DNA of 64,000 bases, taken from contig MKTX01000010.1 in assembly GCA_001898465.1 (NCBI GenBank), positions 62,001 to 126,000 of the forward strand, read 5' to 3'. The notes beneath the pieces are model-generated. The model did no database searches. It was not told the origin of the DNA and worked only from the letters and a program-made list of their open reading frames with translations. Both the position numbers and the translations under genes were made by a program. The number at the start of each line of letters is the position of its first letter. Position 1 is the stretch's first letter. This DNA comes from Sphingobacteriales bacterium 39-19 (lineage in GTDB: Bacteria; Bacteroidota; Bacteroidia; Chitinophagales; Chitinophagaceae). This document shows positions 43,842 to 54,099 of this stretch, piece after piece.

Positions 43842-46358
43842 ATGGAATTTATAGGCGAACATTTACTGCCCGGGCAATTCGGACATTTTTTTGTTATACT
43901 TTCTTTTGTTGCCTCATTGGTAGCAGTCATTTCATTTTTCCTGGCATCTACCCACAAAAATGATTTACAAAAAACACAATGGCTCAGGCTGGGTAAAGCC
44001 GCCTTTATTACCCAGGCCCTTTGCATCTTTATCATATTTGCACTTGTATTTTACATTTGCTCACAGCATTTGTATGAATATTTATATGCGTATAAACATG
44101 CTTCCAAAGAGCTGGAACCCAAGTATCTGCTGGCTTGCATTTGGGAAGGACAGGAAGGGAGTTTTTTACTTTGGAGTATTTGGAATGCCCTGATTGGATT
44201 GTTGCTGATGCGAAAGAATGCCCTTTCCAAAGCCCCCGTACTGACCGCATCCAGCTTAGCACAATTTTTTATGATGCTGATGATACTGGGTATTTATATA
44301 GGTGATACCCGTATTGGCAATAGTTTATTTTCTCTCACCCGCAATGAGATTAACGGCCCCATATTCAACCAGCCCAATTACTTGGTTTTTATAAAAGACG
44401 GTATGGGTTTAAATGTTCTTTTGCGCAATTACTGGATGGTAATACATCCGCCTGTTTTATTTTTAGGATTTGCCCTGTGCCTGGTACCCTTTGGGTATGC
44501 CTATAGCGGCTTGCTTACAAAAAAATACGGCGATTGGGTAAAGCCGGCCCTGCCCTGGGCATTAGCTGCAACAGCTGTATTGGGTTCAGGCATTATGATG
44601 GGAGGCAAATGGGCTTATGAGTCTTTAAGCTTTGGTGGTTACTGGGCCTGGGATCCGGTAGAAAATGCTTCTTTTGTACCCTGGCTTATTATGGTGGCCG
44701 GTTTGCATACCATGCTTATTTATAAAGCAACGGGGCATTCTTTACGGGCCAGTTATTTTTTCAGCATCCTGAGTTTTTCATTTGTTTTATATTCTACTTT
44801 TTTAACCAGAACGGGCATATTAGGCGACACTTCTGTACATTCTTTTACCGAAGCCGGCAAGGCCATCAATATCATGATTGGTTTGTTTGTGGCTTCATTT
44901 GTAATACCGGCGCTGGTTTTATTTATTGTACGGTACAAAAAAATTCCTGCCATTGTAAAAGAAGAAAACACCGATTCCCGTGAGTTTTGGATGTTCATCG
45001 GTTCGCTGGTATTATTTTTTACGGCATTATTCATTATTGCAAAAACATCATTACCGGTTTACAATAAAATATTCGGCACCTCGATGGCGGCGCCGCAGGA
45101 TGTAGAGTTTTCGTATAATAAAGTGGCTCTTATGGTAGCCATCATCCTGGGGTTGCTTACTGCGCTTACACAATATTTAAAATACCGGAACACAACCCGG
45201 TCTTATTTTCTTAAGAAATTAATGTGGCCCACCTTGATGGCGGTACTGGCCACTGCCCTTCTTGTGGTGTTTTATCCTTTGGAATTTCATAAGCATGGGG
45301 CCGGGTTTTTAGGAGCCATTTACCTGGGTGCCTTTGCGACGATATATTCTTTTTTCGCCAATGTATTTTACATCTGGCTGGTATTAAAAGGAAAGCTGGT
45401 AAATGCAGGCGCTTCTATTGCACACGCTGGTTTTGCATTGATGATAGTGGGCATGCTTATCTCTTCTTCTAATAAAGAAGTGATTAGCAGCAGCCTGGTA
45501 AACGGCATCAATATGCCGGGCATGATTGACCCCATGACTAAGCAACAGGACAACCCGATGGAGAACCTCACCCTGATAAGGGATGTGCCCACCCGCATGG
45601 GCCCTTACGAAGTTACTTACCGCAGCGATAGTGCAGGCCATGAAAAAGGAAGAAAATTTTACCGCCTTCATTTTAATAAAAAACAAAAGAACTCCAAACA
45701 GGTTAGCGAATCCTTTATACTGGAACCGGATGTGTACCAGATGAAAGATAATAATATGAGCAGCAACCCGGATACAAAATCATATTTAACCCGGGATATT
45801 TTTACTTACATCTCTTATGCATTAAGCGGTAAAAACACCGAAGATACCAGCCAGTTTAATATTGTGACTTTAAAACCCGGCGATAGCAGTTTTTACAGCA
45901 GGGGTTATATTATTTTAAATAGCGTAAAGAAAAACCCGATAAATGAAAGGTATCATTTTGCTCCCAACGATATGGCCCTGATGGCAGATATTACCGTGGT
46001 AAGCAAAGACAGTATGCACTACCCTGCCATGCCGCTCATTCAAATTGATAGCCTGAACCAGGTACAATTGACAGATGATACCGTTTATGCCCAAAACCTT
46101 TTCCTTCGTTTTGCCGGCGTTACAGATAGCGCTGCCATCAGGATCGGCATTAAAGAATCGGATGAGCCCATTGATTTTGTTACCGTGAAAACCTATATCT
46201 TCCCGGGCATTAACCTGGTGTGGCTCGGCCTTGTGATTATGGGTATTGGCGTAATACTAAGCCTCTTACACCGGTTACAACTAAACCGTACCCAAACATT
46301 AATGGCATTAATACCCATTGCATTGGCCTTATTTTACCTTTTCTTACTGGCTAATTAA
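43842..46358 (+). CDS. ccmF: Cytochrome c haem lyase subunit CcmF
   Basis: An 838-residue polytopic inner-membrane protein with many hydrophobic segments. The tryptophan-rich haem-handling motif is FGGYWAWDPVENASFVPWLI (residues about 266-285). Other family sequence is FLLWSIWNALIG in the first third and the conserved histidine segments NYWMVIHPPVLFLGFAL and FLTRTGILGDTSVHSF. A large periplasmic part (about residues 570-780) precedes the last membrane helices (LVWLGLVIMGIGVILSLL). It attaches haem to apocytochrome CXXCH motifs with CcmE. Longer than proteobacterial CcmF (about 650) because of the extended periplasmic domain. Confidence 0.95.
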   Translation: MEFIGEHLLPGQFGHFFVILSFVASLVAVISFFLASTHKNDLQKTQWLRLGKAAFITQALCIFIIFALVFYICSQHLYEYLYAYKHASKELEPKYLLACIWEGQEGSFLLWSIWNALIGLLLMRKNALSKAPVLTASSLAQFFMMLMILGIYIGDTRIGNSLFSLTRNEINGPIFNQPNYLVFIKDGMGLNVLLRNYWMVIHPPVLFLGFALCLVPFGYAYSGLLTKKYGDWVKPALPWALAATAVLGSGIMMGGKWAYESLSFGGYWAWDPVENASFVPWLIMVAGLHTMLIYKATGHSLRASYFFSILSFSFVLYSTFLTRTGILGDTSVHSFTEAGKAINIMIGLFVASFVIPALVLFIVRYKKIPAIVKEENTDSREFWMFIGSLVLFFTALFIIAKTSLPVYNKIFGTSMAAPQDVEFSYNKVALMVAIILGLLTALTQYLKYRNTTRSYFLKKLMWPTLMAVLATALLVVFYPLEFHKHGAGFLGAIYLGAFATIYSFFANVFYIWLVLKGKLVNAGASIAHAGFALMIVGMLISSSNKEVISSSLVNGINMPGMIDPMTKQQDNPMENLTLIRDVPTRMGPYEVTYRSDSAGHEKGRKFYRLHFNKKQKNSKQVSESFILEPDVYQMKDNNMSSNPDTKSYLTRDIFTYISYALSGKNTEDTSQFNIVTLKPGDSSFYSRGYIILNSVKKNPINERYHFAPNDMALMADITVVSKDSMHYPAMPLIQIDSLNQVQLTDDTVYAQNLFLRFAGVTDSAAIRIGIKESDEPIDFVTVKTYIFPGINLVWLGLVIMGIGVILSLLHRLQLNRTQTLMALIPIALALFYLFLLAN

Positions 46359-46447
46359 CAGTTTTTATATTATATTGAAGCAACATTTTGGGTTACTTTG
46401 TTACTCTAATACGTATAATATAAAAATACAGTTGCCGGTTTATACCT

Positions 46448-47092
46448 ATGTACGTTTATAAAAAACAACTCCTCATTTTATTTATATGCCTGGTGGGTAT
46501 ATTATATTCCCAGGCGCAAACTCCTGCCGGGCATGGCATGTATGATACCCTGCTTACAGAAGCTGTTATTTATAATGGCGATACAATAGAAGCCAGGACA
46601 CTTGAAAATGTTTTTCTCTATAGTAAATTAACAAAAGCCCAACTGGCTTCCATTGCAAAATATAACCGGTTGCGTAATGCCGTATATGTAACATACCCTT
46701 ATGCCCGGCGGGCCGGCATGGTGATGAACGATATCAATATGCGGCTTGCCTTATTAGATCCCAAAAAATCGAGAAAAGAATATATCTTGTCCCGGGAAAA
46801 AGAACTCAAAAAAGAATTTACAGATCCGCTTACCAACCTTTCGGTGTACCAGGGCAAAGTGTTAATGAAACTCATAAACCGGGAAACGGGCAATAATTGT
46901 TACGAGATCATTAAGGAATATAAAGGAGGGCTTACAGCCCGGTTTTATCAAACGGTTGCTTTTTTCTTTAACAGTAATTTGAAACAACCTTATGATCTTA
47001 AAAATACAGACGATGCTTATATTGAGCATTTTGTAAAAGAAGTGCAGCGTATGTATGGATATGCTGAAATCAGGAATACCAAATTGTTATAA
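46448..47092 (+). CDS. DUF4294 family secreted protein
   Basis: A 214-residue protein with a signal peptide (LLILFICLVGILYSQAQ). The body is largely helical and charged, with AVIYNGDTIEARTLENVFLYSK, a YNRLRNAVYVTYPYARRAG segment and KEYILSREKELKKEF. This pattern is that of DUF4294, a family confined mostly to Bacteroidetes, of unknown function and probably periplasmic. It lies between ccmF and bshB1 with gaps of 89 and 132 bases, so operon membership is uncertain. Confidence 0.85.
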   Translation: MYVYKKQLLILFICLVGILYSQAQTPAGHGMYDTLLTEAVIYNGDTIEARTLENVFLYSKLTKAQLASIAKYNRLRNAVYVTYPYARRAGMVMNDINMRLALLDPKKSRKEYILSREKELKKEFTDPLTNLSVYQGKVLMKLINRETGNNCYEIIKEYKGGLTARFYQTVAFFFNSNLKQPYDLKNTDDAYIEHFVKEVQRMYGYAEIRNTKLL

Positions 47093-47224
47093 AATAAACC
47101 GGCTCATACCGTTTACCATCGGGTTTGATGAGCGAATTGGTTTTCCCCATGGGTTTTTAGATATGCACAATCTAAAGGAATACGCCGATTAAAGCGTATC
47201 TTGCCCCGCAATTACAAGTTTTAT

Positions 47225-47959
47225 ATGAAGTTAGATGTTCTCGCTTTTGGCGTTCACCCCGATGATGTAGAACTGGGATGCGCCGGAACATTGTTGTTAG
47301 AAAAGAGTAAAGGAAAAAGAACCGGAATTATTGATTTAACGCAAGGAGAAATGGGAACCCGGGGTACCCCCGAAACCCGGGCATCAGAATCTGCCAGGGC
47401 AGCAAAAATTTTACAGGTAGATGTAAGGGAAAACCTTAGAATGGCGGATGGCTTTTTTAGAAATGATGAAGCTCATCAAAAAAAAATCATCCAGGTGATC
47501 CGGCGCTATCGGCCTGAAATTATTTTATGCAATGCACCCCGTGACCGGCATCCCGATCATGGGCGCAGTGCCGGGTTGGTTGCAGATGCCGCTTTTTTAT
47601 CCGGGTTAATGAAAGTGGAGACCAGCGATGCGGGAAAAATACAGCAAGCCTGGAGGCCCAAATATGTTTTGAATTATATACAAGATTATTATTTGAACCC
47701 CAACTTTGTAATAGATGTATCGGAACATTTTGTACAAAAAATGGAATCGATAAAAGCATACGACACACAGTTTTATACCGATCAAAAAAATGATGATGAA
47801 CCAGAGACTTATATTTCTACCCCGTTTTTTTTAGAGGGTATTGTAAACCGGGCCAAAATGTTTGGTAAGATGATTGGGGTTGAATATGCAGAAGGTTTTA
47901 TCTCTGCTAAAATGGTAGGCCTCGCCGGTTTGGAAGCGTTAATTTTAAAAGACACTTAA
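47225..47959 (+). CDS. bshB1: Bacillithiol biosynthesis deacetylase BshB1
   Basis: A zinc-dependent N-deacetylase of the LmbE/PIG-L family, 244 residues. The zinc site is formed by GVHPDDVELG (AHPDD motif, residues about 8-17) and RDRHPDHGRSAGL (about 110-122). Early residues TGIIDLTQGEMGTRGTPETRA are characteristic of BshB1, which removes the acetyl group from GlcNAc-malate in bacillithiol synthesis. ATG 47225 (MKLDVLAFG) is chosen over an upstream in-frame codon because the family starts at this strand. The desaturase gene follows after 7 bases, which suggests cotranscription. bshA and bshC are not in the window. Confidence 0.93.
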   Translation: MKLDVLAFGVHPDDVELGCAGTLLLEKSKGKRTGIIDLTQGEMGTRGTPETRASESARAAKILQVDVRENLRMADGFFRNDEAHQKKIIQVIRRYRPEIILCNAPRDRHPDHGRSAGLVADAAFLSGLMKVETSDAGKIQQAWRPKYVLNYIQDYYLNPNFVIDVSEHFVQKMESIKAYDTQFYTDQKNDDEPETYISTPFFLEGIVNRAKMFGKMIGVEYAEGFISAKMVGLAGLEALILKDT

Positions 47960-47966
47960 ATTATTT

Positions 47967-49046
47967 ATGAAAATATCAATCACACCTAAGTTTGTAAACT
48001 CCTCAAAAAATTCTTTTCACCAGGAACTTAAAAAGAGAGTAAACAATTATTTTACCGAAAACAATAAGAAACCAACCGGTAACTTTTCTTTATTTTTTAA
48101 AGCAGGCCTATTATGGGCTTTATACATTGCCCTGTATGTGCATGTGATGTTCTTTACACCCTCTTTATGGATCGCCGCATTTGAATGTTTACTTATGGGT
48201 GGGCTTACTGCTGCCATTGGTTTTAATGTAATGCACGATGGCGGGCACGGCAGTTTCAGTGAGAGTAAATTCTGGAACAAAATTGCGGCTTATTCTGTAA
48301 ATGCATTAGGCGCCAGCGGGCTGATGTGGAACAATAAACACAATATTGTACACCATACCTACACCAATATAGAAGGGATAGATGATGATATAGAAATACA
48401 ACCCCTGCTGCGTATGTGCAGTACTCAAAAAAAATATAAGATTCACAGGTTCCAGCATATTTATGTTTGGTTCCTGTACACTTTATTGCTTATCATTTGG
48501 GTTTTTGCTACTGATTATACCAAGTATTTCCGTAAAAAAGTGGGGCCGGTGCCCATTAAAAAATTAAGCGTGTATGATCACTTTGCATTTTGGATTGCCA
48601 AACTGGGTTATTATTTCTTTATGATAGTACTGCCCATCATGCTGATTGGATTTACAGAATGGCTGGTTGGCTTTTTAATCATCAGCATGACGGCTGGCCT
48701 GATCTTAAGCACCGTATTTCAATTGGCGCATACCGTAGAGATCACTGAATTTCCACAACGGTCAGCAGATACCCATAATATTGAAAATGAATGGGCCATT
48801 CACCAATTGGAAACTACCGCCAATTTTGCTACAAAAAATAAGTTTGTAAGCTGGATGGTGGGCGGGCTGAACTTCCAGGTGGAACATCATTTATTTCCCC
48901 GTATTTCGCATGTGCACTACCCGGCCATTAGCAAGATCATTAAAAGCACTTGCGAAGAATTTAATGTAAAGTATAATGAATTTAAACATACCCGCCAGGC
49001 GATTATTTCGCATACGCTGCATTTAAAGCACATGGGCGTGGCATAA
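47967..49046 (+). CDS. Membrane fatty acid desaturase (acyl-CoA/acyl-lipid type)
   Basis: A 359-residue di-iron membrane desaturase. The three histidine boxes are MHDGGHGSFS, NKHNIVHHTYTN and FQVEHHLFPRISH. The third box with Q in front of VEHH is typical of front-end (delta-6 type) desaturases such as the bacterial linoleoyl-CoA desaturase-like proteins; no cytochrome b5 domain is attached. Hydrophobic pairs around residues 37-80 and 195-245 fit the four-helix membrane architecture. The regiospecificity cannot be read from sequence. A strong intrinsic terminator follows at 49071-49088. Confidence 0.9.
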   Translation: MKISITPKFVNSSKNSFHQELKKRVNNYFTENNKKPTGNFSLFFKAGLLWALYIALYVHVMFFTPSLWIAAFECLLMGGLTAAIGFNVMHDGGHGSFSESKFWNKIAAYSVNALGASGLMWNNKHNIVHHTYTNIEGIDDDIEIQPLLRMCSTQKKYKIHRFQHIYVWFLYTLLLIIWVFATDYTKYFRKKVGPVPIKKLSVYDHFAFWIAKLGYYFFMIVLPIMLIGFTEWLVGFLIISMTAGLILSTVFQLAHTVEITEFPQRSADTHNIENEWAIHQLETTANFATKNKFVSWMVGGLNFQVEHHLFPRISHVHYPAISKIIKSTCEEFNVKYNEFKHTRQAIISHTLHLKHMGVA

Positions 49047-49065
49047 CCCCTGCCTGGTAAAATAA

Positions 49066-49096
49066 AAAACAGCCGCTGCATAGCGGCTATTTTTAT
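49066..49096 (+). terminator. Intrinsic terminator after the desaturase gene
   Basis: AGCCGCT (49071-49077), loop GCAT, AGCGGCT (49082-49088), followed by ATTTTTAT; preceded by an A-rich tract. It closes the bshB1-desaturase unit before glnS. Confidence 0.88.
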
Positions 49097-49127
49097 GAAT
49101 GAGAAACAAGCAAAAATGAATAAGCAT

Positions 49128-49135
49128 TACCTTTG
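49128..49135 (+). promoter_or_regulatory. -7 promoter element candidate for glnS
   Basis: TACCTTTG, the same octamer as in front of ccmE, lies just after the terminator of the preceding gene and about 110 bases upstream of the glnS ATG. No clear -33 TTTG at the expected distance. Confidence 0.38.
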
Positions 49136-49243
49136 TTGTTTTGCTGACTGGCGCTCCGGAGTACAAGTGAGTGACACCTATGAAGCCGGGCTTTGCAGGA
49201 TGCCGGAAACAAAAAAATAAAAACTTAAGCTGAAATAAATTTT

Positions 49244-50899
49244 ATGAGTGAAGAAAGAAGCCTCAATTTTTTAGAGGAAATTATTGAGAAAGACCTGGCC
49301 GAAGGAAAATACAAATCCATTGTAACCCGTTTTCCGCCCGAGCCCAATGGATACCTGCATATGGGCCATGCCACCAGTATTTGCCTGAACTTTGGGCTTA
49401 CCCAAAAATACCCGGGCTATACCAACCTTCGTTTTGATGATACCAACCCGGTTACTGAAGACACTGAATATGTAGAAAATATTAAGAACGATATCAAATG
49501 GCTGGGCTTTGAATGGAAGAATGAACATTATGCATCGGACTACTTTGATACTTTGTATGAATATGCCACCCTGCTTATACAAAAAGGGCTGGCTTATGTA
49601 GATGATTTAAGCAGCGAAGAGATTGCACAACTAAAAGGGTCGCCCACAGAACCGGGCAAAGATAGCCCGTACCGCAATCGTTCCGTAGCAGAAAACCTGG
49701 ATTTATTTGAACGCATGAAGCAGGGTGAATTTGAAGATGGCGCCCGTACCCTGCGGGCTAAAATTGATATGGCCCACCCCAATATGCTGATGCGTGACCC
49801 GCTGCTGTACCGTATAAAACATGCCCACCATCACCGTACCGGCGATACCTGGTGCATTTACCCGATGTATGATTTTGCCCATGGCCAAAGTGATTCTATT
49901 GAACAGATCACCCACTCCATTTGCACGTTAGAATTTGTGCCCCACCGGGAATTATATGACTGGCTGATTGAAAAATTAGAAATATATCCATCGCACCAAT
50001 ATGAGTTTGCCCGCCGCAACCTTTCTTATACGGTAATGAGTAAAAGAAAACTATTGCAATTGGTTACTGATAAATATGTAAACGGCTGGGATGATCCCCG
50101 CATGCCCACCATCAGCGGTATGCGCCGGCGTGGATTTACTGCCGCAAGCATCCGGAATTTTTGTGAAACCATTGGAGTGGCTAAAAGAGAAAACCTGGTA
50201 GATTTTAGTTTGCTGGAATTTCATTTGCGTGAAGATTTAAATAAGACTGCATTAAGAGCCATGGCCGTGCTGGACCCTGTAAAACTGGTGATTACAAATT
50301 ATGCCGATGGCCATACCGAAGAACTGCCAAGTGAAAACGGGCCGGATGAAGCGTATGGCCATCGTACGATTCCTTTTAGCAAAGAACTATGGATAGAAAG
50401 GGAAGATTTTATGGAAGTGCCGGCAAAGAAATGGTTTAGGCTGGCACCGGGCGCCATGGTTCGCTTAAAGAGCGCTTACATAGTACGTTGCGATCATTTT
50501 ATAAAAGATGAAAACGGGATCCTTTTAGAAATACAATGTACTTATTTTCCCGAAAGCAAGAGTGGGCAAGATACCAGTGGTTTGACAGTAAAAGGAACCA
50601 TTCATTGGGTATCGGCTAACCATGCGGGCATTGCCGAAGTACGATTGTATGACCGTTTGTTTAAAGTAGAAGACCCTTCGGGAGAAGAGGGCGATTTTAA
50701 AGATTACATCAACCCTAATTCGCTGCAGGTGATCAATGCCTTTGTAGAACCTTCGCTATTGAAAGCAAGCCCGGAAAAGCGGTACCAGTTTTTACGCAAA
50801 GGCTATTTTTGCCTGGACCCCGACAGTACAGAAAAAAAATTAGTGTTTAACCGAACCGTTACACTAAAAGATGCCTGGGCGAAGGAAGTAAAGAAATAA
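49244..50899 (+). CDS. glnS: Glutaminyl-tRNA synthetase
   Basis: A 551-residue class I aminoacyl-tRNA synthetase. The HIGH-type motif is [17 protein letters not shown] (about residues 30-46) and the KMSKS-type motif is [12 protein letters not shown] (about 263-274). The acceptor-binding segment RFDDTNP and the GlnRS-specific [13 protein letters not shown] and [14 protein letters not shown] segments are present. The C-terminal anticodon-binding beta barrels start near residue 340 ([12 protein letters not shown]) and include [24 protein letters not shown]. Presence of GlnRS means Gln-tRNA is charged directly in this organism. It converges with the ACMSD gene. Confidence 0.97.
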   Translation: MSEERSLNFLEEIIEKDLAEGKYKSIVTRFPPEPNGYLHMGHATSICLNFGLTQKYPGYTNLRFDDTNPVTEDTEYVENIKNDIKWLGFEWKNEHYASDYFDTLYEYATLLIQKGLAYVDDLSSEEIAQLKGSPTEPGKDSPYRNRSVAENLDLFERMKQGEFEDGARTLRAKIDMAHPNMLMRDPLLYRIKHAHHHRTGDTWCIYPMYDFAHGQSDSIEQITHSICTLEFVPHRELYDWLIEKLEIYPSHQYEFARRNLSYTVMSKRKLLQLVTDKYVNGWDDPRMPTISGMRRRGFTAASIRNFCETIGVAKRENLVDFSLLEFHLREDLNKTALRAMAVLDPVKLVITNYADGHTEELPSENGPDEAYGHRTIPFSKELWIEREDFMEVPAKKWFRLAPGAMVRLKSAYIVRCDHFIKDENGILLEIQCTYFPESKSGQDTSGLTVKGTIHWVSANHAGIAEVRLYDRLFKVEDPSGEEGDFKDYINPNSLQVINAFVEPSLLKASPEKRYQFLRKGYFCLDPDSTEKKLVFNRTVTLKDAWAKEVKK

Positions 50900-50947
50900 A
50901 TATTCCGGATGATGCCGGGAGGGCTCAGCCACTACTTTCCAATTCAT

Positions 50948-51943
50948 TTACAGCCCGGGTACATGTAACCAGGCCTGTGCATTTTTATATAGTAATTTTT
51001 CCTGCAATTCCTGACCGGGAACAGAGGTTTCAATTAATTTCCCGGGATGCTGTTCACCTAAAGGAAATGGATAATCACTGCCCAGGCATATTTTATCTTC
51101 GCCCATTACATCTATAATAAATTGCAATGCCAGCGGATCATGCACCAGGCTATCAATCCAGAATTTACCAATATAATTTTTCGGGTTGATGGCATTATCA
51201 ACAGCCACCAAATCGGGGCGTACCTGAAAGCCGTGCTGAATGCGGCCCAGCGTAGCAGGAAAAGAGCCTCCGCCGTGGGCAAATGCAATCCTGAGTGCCG
51301 GGAATTTTTCAAGCACCCCGGCAAAAATCAATGAACAGATCGCTCTTGAAGTTTCTGCCGGCATCCCCACTAGCCAGGGCAACCAATATTTTTGCATTTG
51401 CGATTGCCCCATCATATCCCAGGGATGTACAAACAGGGCACAGTTTAATTCTGCAGCCCGCTTATAGAAAGGGAAAAACTTTTCTTCACCCAGGTTTTCG
51501 CCATTTATATTACTGCCCATTTCTACACCAGGCATTTTTAATTCGGTTACACATCTTTCCATTTCCTGTATGGCCAGGTCAATATCCTGCATGGGTAACG
51601 TACCTAATCCTATAAACCGGTCGGGGGTTTTACTTACCGTATCGGCTATATGGTCATTAAAAAAACGGCTGGTCTCCCATCCATCTTTCGGCTTTGCCCA
51701 ATAATTAAATAAAACCGGGATGGTAGATAATACCTGTACGCTTACGCCGGTGGCATCCATTTCTTTTTGCCGTTCACTGGCATCAAAGCAATTATTATCT
51801 ACTACTCTAAAAACGGTATCGCCTTTCATCATACAGGCCTGGCAATTCCTATGTTCCAGGTGAATAAAATCGCCATAGCCAAATTTTTTAATCCAGTTTG
51901 GCATGGTACCGGGCATGATATGTGTATGTATGTCTATTTTCAT
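50948..51943 (-). CDS. nbaD: 2-amino-3-carboxymuconate-6-semialdehyde decarboxylase (ACMSD)
   Basis: A zinc-dependent amidohydrolase-fold decarboxylase that converts ACMS to 2-aminomuconate-6-semialdehyde and so draws kynurenine carbon away from quinolinate. The N-terminus MKIDIHTHIMP supplies the two zinc histidines; FVHPWDM (about residue 170) gives a third and LGSDYPFPLG (about 290) the catalytic/ligand aspartate. The segments FRVVDNNCFD, MDATGVSVQVLSTIPVLF and RIAFAHGGGSFPATLGRI are specific to ACMSD. About 331 residues with this start; an in-frame ATG 21 bases upstream (51964) would add seven residues not seen in the family as I know it. It follows the dioxygenase gene on the same strand. 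Confidence 0.93.
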   Translation of the reverse strand: MKIDIHTHIMPGTMPNWIKKFGYGDFIHLEHRNCQACMMKGDTVFRVVDNNCFDASERQKEMDATGVSVQVLSTIPVLFNYWAKPKDGWETSRFFNDHIADTVSKTPDRFIGLGTLPMQDIDLAIQEMERCVTELKMPGVEMGSNINGENLGEEKFFPFYKRAAELNCALFVHPWDMMGQSQMQKYWLPWLVGMPAETSRAICSLIFAGVLEKFPALRIAFAHGGGSFPATLGRIQHGFQVRPDLVAVDNAINPKNYIGKFWIDSLVHDPLALQFIIDVMGEDKICLGSDYPFPLGEQHPGKLIETSVPGQELQEKLLYKNAQAWLHVPGL

Positions 51944-51982
51944 TTTATTACCGATCACGGGCATATTTATGATGGCTTATTC

Positions 51983-52507
51983 TTACCCTTTTTTAACCGG
52001 TAAGCTCATAACGGCACCGCATTGGGTACAGGTTCTCTTGTGTTCATCTTTATAAAAACCTTCCATAATGGGCGGTAATTGAGAAACGATATCGTTTATT
52101 ACTTCGTACTCTTCATACAATTTATTGCCGCAATTTTCGCAATACCAAAGAAAACCGTCCTTTTCATTTTCCCTTACTTTTTCTATTACCAACCCAATGG
52201 TGCCGGGGCCTCTTTGTGGTGAATGCGGCGTTTGGGGAGGCAATAAAAACATATCGCCCTCATGGATATGTATGTCCCGGGGCTTACCATCTTCAATAAT
52301 TTTCACCACAATATCTCCCTCCAGTTGGTAATACAATTCTTCGGTTTCGTTGTAATGATAATCTTTACGGGAGTTAGGGCCACCCACTACCATTACAATA
52401 AAGTTTTCGGCATCTTTATAAATACATTGGTTTCCCACGGGTGGCTTCAATAAATCCCGGTGTTCATCAACCCATTTTTTTAAGTTGAAAGGCGCTGCTA
52501 TTGACAT
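51983..52507 (-). CDS. nbaC: 3-hydroxyanthranilate 3,4-dioxygenase
   Basis: A cupin-fold Fe(II) extradiol dioxygenase of 174 residues that opens 3-hydroxyanthranilate to ACMS. With ATG 52507 as start, the iron ligands fall at H51, E57 and H95, and substrate residues R47, R99 and E109 are present, in close agreement with the numbering of the characterised Cupriavidus enzyme. The bacterial rubredoxin-like second iron site is kept as C123-x-x-C126 and C160-x-x-C163 near the C-terminus. An in-frame TTG 6 bases upstream is less likely. It is first in the minus-strand pair and transcribed away from the dehydrogenase gene, with a 134-base shared regulatory region. Confidence 0.96.
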   Translation of the reverse strand: MSIAAPFNLKKWVDEHRDLLKPPVGNQCIYKDAENFIVMVVGGPNSRKDYHYNETEELYYQLEGDIVVKIIEDGKPRDIHIHEGDMFLLPPQTPHSPQRGPGTIGLVIEKVRENEKDGFLWYCENCGNKLYEEYEVINDIVSQLPPIMEGFYKDEHKRTCTQCGAVMSLPVKKG

Positions 52508-52641
52508 ATACAAAAGTTTTAATTGAAAAAATAAACCGCTATTACCGGGATCGCCGTTTTATTTGCGGATATCGTAAAGTTAAGCCTTTGCATTTATTTT
52601 TATTGCCATGCCCTTTTTGATGAAATGCTTAATTTTGAACC

Positions 52642-54099
52642 ATGCAACTGGACATCCCCTATCACCTGGAAAATTTTATTGGCGGAAATTTTATCGGGCC
52701 CCTGAGCGGTAAATTTATAGATGATATAAACCCGGCCACAGGCACCGTGTTTGCACAAATACCCAATAGTAACGAAAGGGATATTGATATTGCCGTACAG
52801 GCAGCCAAAAAAGTGCAGGCATCCTGGGCGGCCGGCAGTTTAGAAAATCGTTTTTTAATCTTACATAAAATCGCTGATTTAATTGATGAAAATGCCGAAG
52901 CGCTGGCAGAAGCCGAAACAAAAGATAATGGAAAACCCTTGTGGCTTAGCCGCAAAGTGGATATTTACCGGGCAGCTGCAAACTTCCGTTTTTTTGCAAC
53001 AGGCCTGATGCATTTTGCTTCGGAAAGCCATGCAAGCGAAAATAAATATATTAATTACACTTTGCGGCAACCCATCGGTATTGTGGGCTGTATATCTCCC
53101 TGGAACCTGCCTCTTTATTTATTCACCTGGAAAATTGCCCCGGCATTAGCTGCCGGTAATTGTGTAATTGCAAAACCTTCGGAAGTAACACCCGTTACTG
53201 CATTTCTTTTAGGTAAGATAGCCCGGGAAGCGGGGCTGCCTGCCGGTGTTTTAAATATTGTTCATGGTGATGGTATAAGCTGTGGCGAAGCCATAGTAAA
53301 ACACCCCGATATCAAGGCCATCTCTTTTACCGGCAGTACCCGTGCCGGGGCTCAAATAGCATCCATAGCCGCACCTGCTTTTAAAAAGCTTTCTTTAGAA
53401 CTGGGCGGTAAAAATCCTAATATCATTTTTGCAGATTGTGATTGGGATAAGATGATGAAAACAACATTGCAATCTTCTTTCAGCAACCAGGGGCAAATAT
53501 GCCTCTGCGGTAGCCGCATTTTAATAGAAGCCAGCGTATATGAAAAATTTAAAAAAGAATTTGTTGAAAAAACAAAAGCTTTAAAAACCGGCGATCCAAG
53601 GCAGCCGGAAAACCAGCAGGGCGCTATTGTAAGTAAAATGCATTTTGATAAAATTTTACATGCTATTGAGTTGGCTAAAGAAGAAGGCGGCATCCTGTTA
53701 TGCGGTGGTAATGCTGTAAACCCTGGCGGGGATTGTGCTGGTGGCTATTTTATAGAACCTGCCATAATAGAAGGATTGGGGCCTGACTGCAAAACCAATA
53801 CCGATGAAATTTTTGGACCCGTAGTTACTTTACAGGCATTTCATCATATAGAAGAAGCGCTGGAACTAGCCAATGCCACTCCCTACGGACTGGCCTGCAG
53901 TATATGGACGAGCAACATCGGCATAGCGAATAGCGTTGCCAGCCGCATAGAAGCCGGTATTGTGTGGATAAACTGCTGGCTACAGCGGGATTTACGCACC
54001 CCGTTTGGCGGCATTAAAAATAGTGGCGTAGGAAGAGAAGGCGGTTGGGAGGCTTTGCGTTTTTTTACAGAAGCAAAAAATGTTTGTATTGAATATTAA
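52642..54099 (+). CDS. nbaE: 2-aminomuconate-6-semialdehyde dehydrogenase
   Basis: An NAD-dependent aldehyde dehydrogenase of 485 residues that oxidises 2-aminomuconate semialdehyde to 2-aminomuconate. The general base E253 lies in LELGGKNPN and the catalytic nucleophile C287 in NQGQICLCGSRI; the NAD-binding FTGSTRAGAQIA and the proline-rich PWNLPLYLFTWKIAPALAAGN are typical. The C-terminus has GIVWINCWLQRDLRTPFGGIKNSG, the segment characteristic of the 2-hydroxymuconic/2-aminomuconic semialdehyde dehydrogenase group rather than of general ALDHs. It begins the plus-strand kynurenine operon. Confidence 0.94.
   Translation: MQLDIPYHLENFIGGNFIGPLSGKFIDDINPATGTVFAQIPNSNERDIDIAVQAAKKVQASWAAGSLENRFLILHKIADLIDENAEALAEAETKDNGKPLWLSRKVDIYRAAANFRFFATGLMHFASESHASENKYINYTLRQPIGIVGCISPWNLPLYLFTWKIAPALAAGNCVIAKPSEVTPVTAFLLGKIAREAGLPAGVLNIVHGDGISCGEAIVKHPDIKAISFTGSTRAGAQIASIAAPAFKKLSLELGGKNPNIIFADCDWDKMMKTTLQSSFSNQGQICLCGSRILIEASVYEKFKKEFVEKTKALKTGDPRQPENQQGAIVSKMHFDKILHAIELAKEEGGILLCGGNAVNPGGDCAGGYFIEPAIIEGLGPDCKTNTDEIFGPVVTLQAFHHIEEALELANATPYGLACSIWTSNIGIANSVASRIEAGIVWINCWLQRDLRTPFGGIKNSGVGREGGWEALRFFTEAKNVCIEY

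Noticed and set aside
47098-47143. Possible terminator between the DUF4294 gene and bshB1 (GGCTCAT ... ATGAGC)
   Set aside because: Only six base pairs around a loop of more than 20 bases and no T tract.
50900-50947. Possible shared terminator between the converging glnS and ACMSD genes
   Set aside because: Short CCGG repeats only, with no stable stem followed by a T run on either strand.
52630-52637. TAATTTTG, a match to the Bacteroidetes -7 promoter element, before the aminomuconate-semialdehyde dehydrogenase gene
   Set aside because: It ends 4 bases before the ATG, so transcription would start at or within the coding region, and there is no TTTG at the right distance upstream.
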